Positions 52,582-60,422 of a DNA stretch of 60,422 bases are shown here, in pieces. A program made the translations under genes and the position numbers. Origin of the DNA: Pseudomonadales bacterium (GTDB lineage: Bacteria > Pseudomonadota > Gammaproteobacteria > Pseudomonadales > Pseudohongiellaceae). The stretch covers positions 1 to 60,422 of the forward strand of contig JANQJM010000178.1 of NCBI GenBank assembly GCA_028281635.1. Direction: 5' to 3'. Numbering within the stretch: the stretch's first letter is position 1; every line of letters starts with the position of its first letter. A model generated the notes under the pieces. That model was not told the origin of the DNA. It did no database searches and worked only from the letters and a program-made list of their open reading frames with translations.

Positions 52582-53212
52582 TCGTGACTCTCCAAAAGTG
52601 ACGTGTGGGCAAGCGCCAGCCACAAACATTTGAAATCGAACTTCCATAAGCTGCCATGAACTCCATCCAGACGAGCTCGAGCGGCAGTGCAGTTCAGGAC
52701 TGACCGTAAAGTTGAATATAACAAGAGCGTTGGAAAGAGAGTTTGATCCAGGTCAGATTGGTCTTTGGTGTAAACCTGGCACTACATTCTCGCAACAATT
52801 CGGTTTGTAGGCAGTGAGAAGATGAATCGGCAGGGTTATGGGCGTGGGCGAGTTGATATCTCTGTCCACGAAGCGCAGAGTGAGCAATGCGACAGTCCCA
52901 GGTCGGGCCAGAAAAACCCCAGCAAACTCAATCGAACGAATTCTCGGAAGTGCGACTAGAGTCACAAAGCAGAAGATCGTCACCAGTGACGATACTATTT
53001 GTTAGAAATGGATTCCTTGTATATAGAATCGAGCGGCGCAGAAAAGAAAAAGACCGCACTAGCGCTGAAGCTCGCTATGATCAGTATTTTCGAGCGGTAG
53101 AATTGCTCAAAGGAATCTATCAGTTCTGCCGGAACGAAACGATCAATTGCTAATGCTTGACAGAGTTCTGGCCTGCCCACTACTATCAACATACTAAATT
53201 GATCGCTTATTG
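52582..53212. other. gene-poor stretch of about 630 bp
   Basis: No convincing gene. A short plus-strand frame at 52887-53153 (88 aa, ending IYQFCRNETINC) precedes the terminator at 53213 by 60 bp, and minus-strand frames of 65-76 aa overlap it; none has a recognisable family or good start. A small structured RNA or a short gene on the plus strand, ended by the terminator, is possible. Confidence 0.35.
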
Positions 53213-53251
53213 AAAAAAGCCCCGGGCGCGAATCGCGACCGGGGCTTTTTT
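53213..53251 (+). terminator. strong intrinsic terminator just upstream of a hydrolase gene
   Basis: GCCCCGG (53219-53225) pairs with CCGGGGC (53239-53245), flanked by A6 and T6, with an inner CGCG/CGCG pairing. Only 24 bp separate it from the GGAGG site of the gene at 53289, so it either ends an upstream plus-strand transcript or attenuates the hydrolase gene. Confidence 0.88.
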
Positions 53252-53288
53252 ATTGGTTTACCTTTTACGTAAACAGGAGGCAACGCGC

Positions 53289-54374
53289 ATGCCGGATGCA
53301 GATAAAAGGCAAAAAAGTAATCCAACAATCATTCTCTCAGCACTTGTATCGCTCGCAACTCTCAGCGGTGGTCCTGTTGATGCAACGGAGGAAAGCCAAA
53401 TGAACCCAATATCAATAGACGAAGGACGATTTGTCCCAATCAATGGCAAGAACCAGTGGATAACTGTACGCGGCGATAATATCGGAAACCCTGTCTTGCT
53501 GATTCTTTCTGGCCCCGGCGTGGCACTGTCACCCGCTGCTCCTTTTTTCGAAACATGGGAAAGGCATTTCACTTTAGTTCACTGGGACCAGCCGGGTTCC
53601 GGGGCCACAGTAAGTGCCGATCCTGACCCAGCCCAGGCGTTAACTATTGAACGCCTGGTTAAGGATGGCATTGGAGTAACAGAATTTGTCCGCCAAAGAC
53701 TTGATATAGAAGAGCTGGCAGTTGTCGGTGTATCTGGTGGGTCTGTCGTAGGTCTCACAATGATGCATGAACATCCAGAATACTTCTCAGCCTATATAGG
53801 CGCAGGTCAGTTCGTAAACTGGTCGCAGCAAGATGCACTAGGATACGAACTTTTGCTCAAAAAATCGCGGACCGATGGAAATCTGGAGGCCGAACAGGAG
53901 TTGTTGACCATAGGTCAACCTCCTTACCAGGACAGCACAACCGATACTATTAAATCGAAGTATCATTCTGCTCTGACTCTAGCCGAGATGAAGGAATTCG
54001 CCGAGTTCTCAGCAATAATGAATGAGACGCTGACTAATCCCTCGTCATCAGCCACCTACGTGCCTGAAGGTATAGCGATTCAGAATCCGCGTACATTAGC
54101 TAAGGCGGCCTATGAAGACTTGCGAGATGAGTTGTTGGGCTTTGATGCTCGCAAGTTGCCAATGGAATATGTCATGCCTGTATTTTTCTTCCAAGGTGAA
54201 GAAGACTACTATTCAGTGACATCAATCGTTCAAGACTATGCAGATGAAATCTCTGCTCCGCATAAGGAGGTAGTAGTGATTGCTGGTGCGAGTCACAGCG
54301 TTTTCTGGCTCCGCCAGGTTTTTCTGCAAGAGCTTATCCGGGTAGTAATGCCGGTTATCGGCAAGCTTCAATAG
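53289..54374 (+). CDS. alpha/beta hydrolase, prolyl iminopeptidase-like
   Basis: The ATG at 53289 (361 aa) follows GGAGG. A hydrophobic stretch at residues 14-33 (TIILSALVSLATLSGGP) may be a signal peptide. Catalytic elements: oxyanion region LLILSGPGVA, HWDQPGSGAT (typical for iminopeptidases, DQRGSG-like), Ser149 in GVSGGSV, acid in FQGEEDYYS, and His in GASHSVFWL. An extended lid (residues about 190-260) fits peptidase S33 relatives. Substrate uncertain. The gene is separated from upstream transcription by the terminator 37 bp before the ATG. Confidence 0.85.
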   Translation: MPDADKRQKSNPTIILSALVSLATLSGGPVDATEESQMNPISIDEGRFVPINGKNQWITVRGDNIGNPVLLILSGPGVALSPAAPFFETWERHFTLVHWDQPGSGATVSADPDPAQALTIERLVKDGIGVTEFVRQRLDIEELAVVGVSGGSVVGLTMMHEHPEYFSAYIGAGQFVNWSQQDALGYELLLKKSRTDGNLEAEQELLTIGQPPYQDSTTDTIKSKYHSALTLAEMKEFAEFSAIMNETLTNPSSSATYVPEGIAIQNPRTLAKAAYEDLRDELLGFDARKLPMEYVMPVFFFQGEEDYYSVTSIVQDYADEISAPHKEVVVIAGASHSVFWLRQVFLQELIRVVMPVIGKLQ

Positions 54375-54700
54375 ACAGGTCTCGATCTATGAAACCATGT
54401 ATTTGATTGAGCTGATGTTTACCTCGTAACTTTCGAGATGTTGCCAACCTGTGGACATCAACAGGTTGGCAAAGTCTCAATACAATTGCTTTCCTTCACA
54501 ACAATGATTAGTTCGAGTAGTCTGCAACTTTCTCGGTAGCTTCTTGCTTCTATCCAAGCATGAGTAACCGGCAGCCATTGTTGGGAAAAGCTGAAAATTC
54601 ACAACAGGTGAGCAAACTACATAACACTCTATTTGTAAGATATAGATCCCTGGCCTATGGGAATTACACTTTCTGATTTTCGATATCGAGTTTTGTAGCC
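54375..54700 (+). other. intergenic stretch with a 12-bp hairpin at 54441-54472
   Basis: TTGCCAACCTGT (54441-54452) pairs perfectly with ACAGGTTGGCAA (54461-54472). No T-run follows, so it is only terminator-like. No gene is visible in the remaining ~300 bp upstream of the solute-binding-like gene. Confidence 0.5.
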
Positions 54701-55486
54701 ATGTTTAAGCATATTGCAATTTTGCTTGTCAGTTGGCTCACGCTGTGTGCTGCAAGCGAAGTTCGCGCTAGTGATGAATTCTTACAGATCTATACTGAGC
54801 TTTATGTGCCGAATAGCTATCGCGAGAACGACACCGGTCCAGTCGTTGGCTATGTTACCGATTTGGTTAGGGAAGTGATGGCGACGGCAGGGATTGACTA
54901 CGAAATTGAGATGGTTCCCTGGATACGCGCTGTGCAGGCTCTCGAATCAACAGAAAACGTCATGGTGTATTCCATGGCCAGGACTCCCGAACGGGAGGAT
55001 AAATACCATTGGATAGGTAAAACACTGCCACTTGAATTCTATCTCTACGGGATGAAAGAGCGGTTGATGGATCTGCCAAAGACACTCGAAACAGCAATTG
55101 ATTCCCGGATAGGAGTAGTCCGTGAGGACGTTGTTGGTTTGTATTTGGAATCAAAACAGTTTACCGGCTTGGTCTATGTAAGACGTCCTTCTCTCTATTT
55201 AAATATGTTGGAGCGCAATCGCATAGATTTATTTCCTTTCACCCCTCTTGAAATCGGGCTGTTTGCGAGGATCAATGGATACAATGAAAACGACCTGATC
55301 GGCATCATAAAGCTTGATGAGCTTTCAACCGATCAGTACATGGTAGTCGGTAAAAATACGGATCAAGCAGTTCAGCAACGGCTCATGAGTGCATATCAAC
55401 AAGTTGTGGATTCCGGGAAGTATGAAGAATTGTTAAAACCACTGTATCTTCAATACGAGACTATTAGAGTTGATATTTTGGAATAG
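54701..55486 (+). CDS. periplasmic substrate-binding-like protein (SBP_bac_3 type)
   Basis: A 261-aa protein with signal peptide (LLVSWLTLCAASEVRAS). The two-lobe family 3 fold is shown by YTELYVPNSYREND, GYVTDLVREVMATAGIDYEIE, WIRAVQALEST and MARTPEREDKYHWIGKTLP, and by a late YEELLKPLY. Helices are typical of the stand-alone binding proteins common in gammaproteobacteria; no ABC permease or ATPase genes are nearby. It could work as a sensor or ligand carrier for a signalling protein. Confidence 0.85.
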   Translation: MFKHIAILLVSWLTLCAASEVRASDEFLQIYTELYVPNSYRENDTGPVVGYVTDLVREVMATAGIDYEIEMVPWIRAVQALESTENVMVYSMARTPEREDKYHWIGKTLPLEFYLYGMKERLMDLPKTLETAIDSRIGVVREDVVGLYLESKQFTGLVYVRRPSLYLNMLERNRIDLFPFTPLEIGLFARINGYNENDLIGIIKLDELSTDQYMVVGKNTDQAVQQRLMSAYQQVVDSGKYEELLKPLYLQYETIRVDILE

Positions 55487-55544
55487 GTGCAAAACGAACT
55501 CTTTCTGATCCGCGACTCAGCCTGGCCACTAATCAGTATCTTTT

Positions 55545-58500
55545 CTAGTGTACCCTTTGCTCTGATAGTGACGACAACACATATGCTCCCCAGTAGAATG
55601 GGTCGCGATAGCGCGGGTTTCGCTTAAGCGCGTGCTGAGCGAATTGTAGCGCTTCGGCATAGGTCAACCCCTCTGCGCGGATTCCACGATAGAACTCCTT
55701 CATGAACAAAGCTGTTGCTGCATCAGCAACCGGCCATAATGTTGATACTACCGAATCTACGCCCTGTGCCAGGAAAGCCCGGGATAGACTAAGAGCACCC
55801 TCTCCTGAGATCGCTGAGCCATTAGCTGTATCGCAGGCGCTAATTACAACCAAGTTGGAATAAAAACTGCGCATGGATATCTCGGCAAGCGATACGAATC
55901 CGTTACCACCTTGTTCATCATTTGCCAGGCTCAAACCGACGAGATCCGGAACCGCCTCATTAAAGTAGCCGTGTGTTGCGATATGTAAGATTTTTGCATT
56001 GCGGACTTCTTCGCTGAAAAATCGGCTTTCAGTTGCTTCACTATCGGTGAGAATCAGCCGCTCATTGGAATTAAAGTAGCGAGCTAGTTCTTGTGCTTCT
56101 ATCGCTGAGAATGGCAGCCGCTCTCTTGCGCCTAACCAACTGCTGAAACCCTCATCTTCAGATTCTATTTGCACCTTGTTTCCATCGAATGCAGGATCTG
56201 CGATGACCGCGATCTCCAGTTGTTCGTCAATCGAGGGTTGAGAGGTAGAACCGAAGTATTCACTAAAACTCGGAACCATAGTGATTGTCGTCGCATCCAC
56301 TAAGAAGCCGGTATCGTCGAACAAAGCGGAAAATGGAATTGTTACCTGAAGAGAATTCGATGAAATCAGCAAATTGGAAGTTGAAGGTTTAATAGCGACA
56401 TCTGCCAACAAAAGATCAGAGGCTTCACGAATTGCGGATCGATCTCCATTGCTTGAGTCCTTAAAACTTGCTAAAGCATCTTTTAATTTGGTTGATACAT
56501 CACCGCGCTCACCTAGATTCTTTACTTCCAGCAAGTTCCCTCGCATAGAAAACCGCCACAGTTTCTTCGGCCCCGCGACGTATTTTATGAACTGTGTATC
56601 TGAGGGCATCGCCGCAATCAGATCTTCGCTTCGCAGTATTTCCGGTTTTTGCCATGTATTTGATAGGCCATGTGCAGCAAAATATCGTTGTCGAGCGTTA
56701 TTTAACTCGCGTTCTGCCTGAAGAAGGTTGCTTTCCTGAGAAGGTTGTTGAGCGAATGTTTCTAACTGCGAAGAAATTGCTACCCATTCAGCCCAAGCTT
56801 CAGGATTATCAGTAATCAGGCTTTGTAACATCTCCTGTCTACGTTGTCGTAGGCTCACAGCACTAGCTCTTTCGGAGACCTGAAATGCTCTCGCATTCAA
56901 GTCGGGATCACCTTGTTGCAGCAAATACTCTATGTGAGACAGATAAATCTCAGACGTACGTGCTGACCACAGTGGACCAAGTCTTACAGAATCAAATTCG
57001 ACTCGTTGGCTTTCAATCAGTGCAAACACAGATTCGGAAACTTCTATGGCACGTGGCGTATCCCCAAGGTTTTGATACACATCAGCCAGAGTTGCCAGCA
57101 AAGTGATTTCATCAATAGGTTCAGCGCCATTAGTTTCTAGTTCAGTCAACGCAGCATCAAGTTGTGTAATCGATTCTTCAGATAAACCTAGGTCGAGTAA
57201 AATCTTTGCGTGATTGGTATATATCGCGATTCGATCAATGCCTGCATCCGAATTGTCAGTCGCGAGTTGATTTAATACTTGTGTGCTGTATTCGAGGGCC
57301 AATCCAGGCTCACCAGCGAGCCTTAAGTCGTGACTATAGTTAGCTTTCGCTGTTAGTAAAGATACAGTCCAATCGTTGTTTTCGAAGAATTCCAACGCTT
57401 TCCGACGATTGGCTAGGGCTTCACGATAATTACCTTGTTCTCGATGTATGGAAGCTAATTGAGAGATCGATTCGTACTTGCTGCGCTCCCGGCCTTCAGA
57501 GTCATGATGGGCAATAGCTCTCAGGGTATATTCCTGCGCCGAGTCGAAGTCCATAAAGAGCAAGGCTAAATCACCGAGTTTCCTATATAGATAACCATGG
57601 TTGCCGACGTCTGAAACAGTATTGATGTTCGCTATGGCTTTATTGTAGGCATTTTGAGCGAGTCGTAGTTGGCCGTGGCGCCGATAGTAATCGCCTATGT
57701 TTCCAAGAACTGAGTTTTGTCCAACAACGTCTCCTGCCAAGGCGAGATGCTTTTCGGCTTGCTTCAAGTGGTCAATATTTCTAATGTTCTCTCCTTGAAC
57801 AAAAAGTACCCCAGCCAGATTACTGTAAGCATTACCTAGGATCTGTGAATCTTGGAATTCTTCACCAATCTTAATGGCTGCCTCTACTCTAGATTGCGAC
57901 TCTCCAAGAAGCTTCTTACCGACTCCATTGCCGAGTTTCCAAGATAACATCATACCGTTATCTCCGTATTGGCTTAGAATTTCCGCTCGGTCTAACTGTA
58001 GATACTCCTGTTTATCAGACAGAACATTTGAATAAGCTAAATTATTTGTAACAGCTTTTTCAAATTCGACTTCTGCTTCTTCATATTCCTGCAGAGTATA
58101 GAAATGCCTGGCTACTAACCAATTAGAGTGGTAGGTGTGTAATGAAAAAGTTGGTTTCAGCTCTTCCGAAAAGTACTCCAACATGCGATCAAGTTGCGCG
58201 CTCGAATTTGGTATTCCAGCTTGTAAATTACACTGCACCAATAGTAGTGAAGCAATTTTCTTCCAATCTTCAGCTAGTTTTTCGATAGAGGAAATGGATT
58301 CGTATCGACTACAAGCAGACAGAGTGTATTCGCGAGAATAAAAGCCAAACTCAACGCCTGCCCTGTCAAATTCTTTAGCCATATCCAAATAACTTGGATC
58401 AGACACATTGTATTTATGAATGCGGAATTTACCGTTTGCAACATGAGTGTGCACGGGGCTAATGAAAAGCGTTGTTTCTACATTAGGTTCTAGAAGTACG

Positions 58501-58778
58501 AACTCCGGACCAGTCCGTCCCGAAGAACCGTCAGAATAGATATTGTCAGGTCTATTGATCCCCAGATCCAGCCCTCGTTGTTCTAGAACAACGAGGACTG
58601 ATTCATGACCTGTTTGGATAGTCAGGGCATATGGCCATTCGGAGCTTTCGGTCCATGCTGGATCGGAATCGATTGACGAAATTTGACCGAGAACGCCAGC
58701 CGAATAGCCACCGAGAAGAAAAAGCAGAAGAGTCTTAAAAATCGACCAACCAGTCCCAGCGCACTGAGACTTCTTCAC
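55545..58778 (-). CDS. exported TPR-CHAT (caspase-like) protease
   Basis: The GTG at 58778 (1077 aa) is chosen because it yields a short signal peptide (KKSQCAGTGW, then IFKTLLLFLLGGYSAGVLGQ); an ATG at 58835 overlaps the upstream gene by 101 bp. Residues about 45-200 form an unknown beta domain, 220-680 are tetratricopeptide repeats (for example LGNAYSNLAGVLFVQGENI, LGNIGDYYRRHGQLRLAQNAY), and the last ~280 form a CHAT domain with His936 in LHIATHGYF and Cys982 in ISACDTANG, the caspase-like dyad. Export means it acts in the periplasm or outside. Neighbours: an unknown protein and a heme peroxidase, same strand. Confidence 0.9.
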   Translation of the reverse strand: MKKSQCAGTGWSIFKTLLLFLLGGYSAGVLGQISSIDSDPAWTESSEWPYALTIQTGHESVLVVLEQRGLDLGINRPDNIYSDGSSGRTGPEFVLLEPNVETTLFISPVHTHVANGKFRIHKYNVSDPSYLDMAKEFDRAGVEFGFYSREYTLSACSRYESISSIEKLAEDWKKIASLLLVQCNLQAGIPNSSAQLDRMLEYFSEELKPTFSLHTYHSNWLVARHFYTLQEYEEAEVEFEKAVTNNLAYSNVLSDKQEYLQLDRAEILSQYGDNGMMLSWKLGNGVGKKLLGESQSRVEAAIKIGEEFQDSQILGNAYSNLAGVLFVQGENIRNIDHLKQAEKHLALAGDVVGQNSVLGNIGDYYRRHGQLRLAQNAYNKAIANINTVSDVGNHGYLYRKLGDLALLFMDFDSAQEYTLRAIAHHDSEGRERSKYESISQLASIHREQGNYREALANRRKALEFFENNDWTVSLLTAKANYSHDLRLAGEPGLALEYSTQVLNQLATDNSDAGIDRIAIYTNHAKILLDLGLSEESITQLDAALTELETNGAEPIDEITLLATLADVYQNLGDTPRAIEVSESVFALIESQRVEFDSVRLGPLWSARTSEIYLSHIEYLLQQGDPDLNARAFQVSERASAVSLRQRRQEMLQSLITDNPEAWAEWVAISSQLETFAQQPSQESNLLQAERELNNARQRYFAAHGLSNTWQKPEILRSEDLIAAMPSDTQFIKYVAGPKKLWRFSMRGNLLEVKNLGERGDVSTKLKDALASFKDSSNGDRSAIREASDLLLADVAIKPSTSNLLISSNSLQVTIPFSALFDDTGFLVDATTITMVPSFSEYFGSTSQPSIDEQLEIAVIADPAFDGNKVQIESEDEGFSSWLGARERLPFSAIEAQELARYFNSNERLILTDSEATESRFFSEEVRNAKILHIATHGYFNEAVPDLVGLSLANDEQGGNGFVSLAEISMRSFYSNLVVISACDTANGSAISGEGALSLSRAFLAQGVDSVVSTLWPVADAATALFMKEFYRGIRAEGLTYAEALQFAQHALKRNPRYRDPFYWGAYVLSSLSEQRVH

Positions 58779-59193
58779 CGCTGCTACTATGCTTGAAATC
58801 AATGTAGGAGCTAATGTCAGTTGGGTTTGCTGCACTGTCTTTTTCTAAATTCACACTCTGAAAATCCCAACCTTCGACTGGGAAGTTTCCAGGGCCGTAA
58901 CTCTCAATTTGCGTATCGCTGTTGGGCTCAACACCCTGAAAGTAGATATTCTCATATAAATCAACGATTTTCTCGTTCCACCTGCTGTTTATTCCGACAA
59001 TTACACATTCCTGGCCTTCGTCATCTTTCCAGGGAACGGTACAAGCGATCAATCGAGTCGGGCGAGACGAGACATAGCCAGCGAAGGCCGTATAAGGTTC
59101 GCTGTTCACATCCAGCTGATTGCCATTTTTGTCCAATAGCTCCACTTTGCTGATAATGCTGACATGTCTCCAGTTACTGTACTTGTGAGTCAT
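58735..59193 (-). CDS. hypothetical protein between CHAT and peroxidase genes
   Basis: A 152-aa acidic protein without signal peptide or membrane helix. Beta-strand-like segments dominate (VSIISKVELLDKNGNQLDV, RLIACTVPWKDDEGQECVIVG, VEGWDFQSVNL), and it ends EVSVRWDWLVDF. Three Trp in the last third and repeated acidic residues suggest a small beta-sandwich. No family recognised. Its 3' end overlaps the CHAT start by 44 bp and it begins 49 bp after the peroxidase stop, so all three are probably one transcript and functionally linked. A role as CHAT substrate or adaptor is a guess. Confidence 0.65.
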   Translation of the reverse strand: MTHKYSNWRHVSIISKVELLDKNGNQLDVNSEPYTAFAGYVSSRPTRLIACTVPWKDDEGQECVIVGINSRWNEKIVDLYENIYFQGVEPNSDTQIESYGPGNFPVEGWDFQSVNLEKDSAANPTDISSYIDFKHSSSGEEVSVRWDWLVDF

Positions 59194-59242
59194 AATTCAT
59201 TCTCCACATTAGGGTTGTTGTGCATTAAGATTAATCCCCCCC

Positions 59243-60422
59243 TCAACTAACCAGATCGGGTTGGACAAAGGCTGCAATATCTGCCAGGTCCAAAGATCCG
59301 TTTCCTGATCTGTATTCTTGAAGTGCTTCAGATTCTCCAAAAACGAGATCGTCGACACTGCGATCTGTTGTCAGTGATCGATCCGTTGCTTCCACTGCTG
59401 CCAGTAGACCGTCTGCTACTAACCAACCGCCAAGACTTCCAAGTCGCGAATTCTGTTGAGTGTCTGCTTCCAGTAAGACGTAGACCCACAAGGGCGTGTT
59501 TTCAATCATGGTTCCGGCGCCAGCAGCTTTAAGTTCTCTGAAGAATGGAATTTGTTCAGATAGCGGATGCAGACCGATTCGACCTGCAACCTCTGAATCT
59601 CGTTGCAGCAACTGCCGACAGATTTCTTGTCCGGACTGAAGACCAAGCTCGCGACCACGCTGTATGTTGCGTTCCACTATGTTGACCGAATTCGGTGTAG
59701 GACAAGAATCAGGTGCTGCATTGTTTCCGGGTATTTGCAGCATGTAAGGATTAACCGAGAGGTCAATCTTCCTTGCCAGATTAGGGTGTATCGATTCCTG
59801 CCCGCGATAGTTATAAAAGCGAAAGAAAAAACGCCAATCTATACGGAACTCATTACTCAGAGGATTTTCCCGATCAATTGAAGTTCCCGTTGCGTGGAAC
59901 AGATCATTAAGCAGGAGCCGGACTTTCTCACCACTGGCACCGAATCGGTAGTTAAGATCATATTGCGTGTCGACCATGCTATGGCCAAATCGCAACGCGG
60001 CACCAGCCAGCTCGAGTGCCAGTTTTAACTGCCCGTTGTTTCTCGGCAATAGTTTGCCTGATCCTTCTTTGATGACGACATCGTAGACAGACTCAGTTTG
60101 TTTTCCGGTTCGATCAGTAGATCCTGTAGGTAAGATTCTATTGGCGAAATCATGCAATACCAGATGATGAAATATTGTCACCACTTCTTGTCTGGCTATC
60201 GTATTAAGTATGCGTGGATTTCTTTCGCCCCGGGCTTGATGCAACTCCACGAGTTTGTTGTGCAGCTTCATGAACAGAAGTTGAATCTGAGCGATTAACA
60301 GGTTTTCGTCATTGCGGGGATCACCAATACGTGCGCGGCCGCTATCTTCTCTAGGGAGATCATTTGATAAGCCTTTATTGTCGACTCCCAGAATGAACTT
60401 GCCATTGGACTGATCGAAAGGA
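59243..60422 (-). CDS. animal-type heme peroxidase (N-terminus outside window)
   Basis: Reading in frame from the right edge gives 393 codons ending at 59243; an internal ATG at 60271 is not the start, because family sequence continues upstream. The motif GDPRNDENLLIAQIQLLFMK followed by LHNKLVE corresponds to the catalytic Arg and heme-linked Glu region of myeloperoxidase-type enzymes (Arg239, Glu242), and AALRFGHSMVD carries the proximal heme His (His336). The distal His region lies outside. Bacterial members oxidise halides or organic substrates with H2O2. Same strand and spacing as the unknown protein and the CHAT protease downstream. Confidence 0.92.
   Translation of the reverse strand, partial: PFDQSNGKFILGVDNKGLSNDLPREDSGRARIGDPRNDENLLIAQIQLLFMKLHNKLVELHQARGERNPRILNTIARQEVVTIFHHLVLHDFANRILPTGSTDRTGKQTESVYDVVIKEGSGKLLPRNNGQLKLALELAGAALRFGHSMVDTQYDLNYRFGASGEKVRLLLNDLFHATGTSIDRENPLSNEFRIDWRFFFRFYNYRGQESIHPNLARKIDLSVNPYMLQIPGNNAAPDSCPTPNSVNIVERNIQRGRELGLQSGQEICRQLLQRDSEVAGRIGLHPLSEQIPFFRELKAAGAGTMIENTPLWVYVLLEADTQQNSRLGSLGGWLVADGLLAAVEATDRSLTTDRSVDDLVFGESEALQEYRSGNGSLDLADIAAFVQPDLVS

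Noticed and set aside
52887..53153. 88-aa plus-strand frame in the gene-poor region
   Set aside because: No family or good start; kept only as a remark in the gap entry.
1..60422. tRNA, rRNA, CRISPR, phage or transposase genes
   Set aside because: No cloverleaf with a T-arm motif, no regular spaced repeats, no integrase, terminase or DDE motifs were noticed by eye; a tRNAscan-SE and ISfinder run would settle this.

Overview
The window reads as chromosomal DNA of a marine-type, aerobic, heterotrophic gammaproteobacterium. This is an inference from gene content: Tat-secreted sugar-oxidation proteins, a sulfatase, PepSY/DUF3325/DUF3649 iron genes with Fur-like boxes, OmpW, 7TMR-type GGDEF, and many secreted hydrolases. 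No rRNA, tRNA, CRISPR array, phage or transposase gene was seen. Both ends cut a gene: a GMC oxidoreductase on the left and an animal-type heme peroxidase on the right.

Layout. (1) 1-5468, minus strand: a sugar-oxidation operon (GMC flavoprotein, gluconate-2-dehydrogenase subunit 3-like partner, two xylose-isomerase-like TIM barrels, a Gfo/Idh/MocA dehydrogenase), interrupted by a ~130-bp palindrome, with a divergent sugar/nucleoside MFS permease and an SMR pump. (2) 7.4-18.0 kb: TM2 protein, sulfatase, glucokinase, small secreted and membrane proteins including a 52-aa membrane peptide, a KefB/C-type antiporter, an MHS-family permease and an SDR. (3) 18.0-30.4 kb: an iron region with four Fur-like palindromes, a DUF3649-PepSY-DUF3325 operon, two more PepSY proteins, a Cys/His-tailed small membrane protein, two methyltransferases and a TonB-dependent receptor. 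Two related ~210-230-bp multi-hairpin elements lie here in convergent intergenic gaps. (4) 30.5-43.6 kb: lipocalin-sized secreted protein, hydrolases, a NosR-like FMN protein without its iron-sulfur part, an EamA transporter, a MutS-like ATPase lacking the mismatch-recognition domain, a BlaI/BlaR pair whose sensor ends in a TonB-C domain, aquaglyceroporin, an M48 protease and an amidohydrolase. (5) 43.9-49.5 kb: the most striking block. Two secreted proteins each join a c-type heme domain to a PHM/DBM-like dicopper monooxygenase fold with all ligand motifs visible. Each is followed by a paralogous Ig-like secreted partner, and a CopC-like protein lies between the two pairs. (6) 49.6-60.4 kb: diguanylate cyclase with 7TM sensor, OmpW, a hydrolase behind a strong terminator, a periplasmic solute-binding-like protein, then an exported TPR-CHAT protease, an unknown protein and a heme peroxidase.

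The best candidates for an undescribed system are the duplicated heme-copper monooxygenase block (43862-49472), the paired structured elements (23324-23556 and 25392-25599), and the CHAT / unknown / peroxidase group at the right edge.
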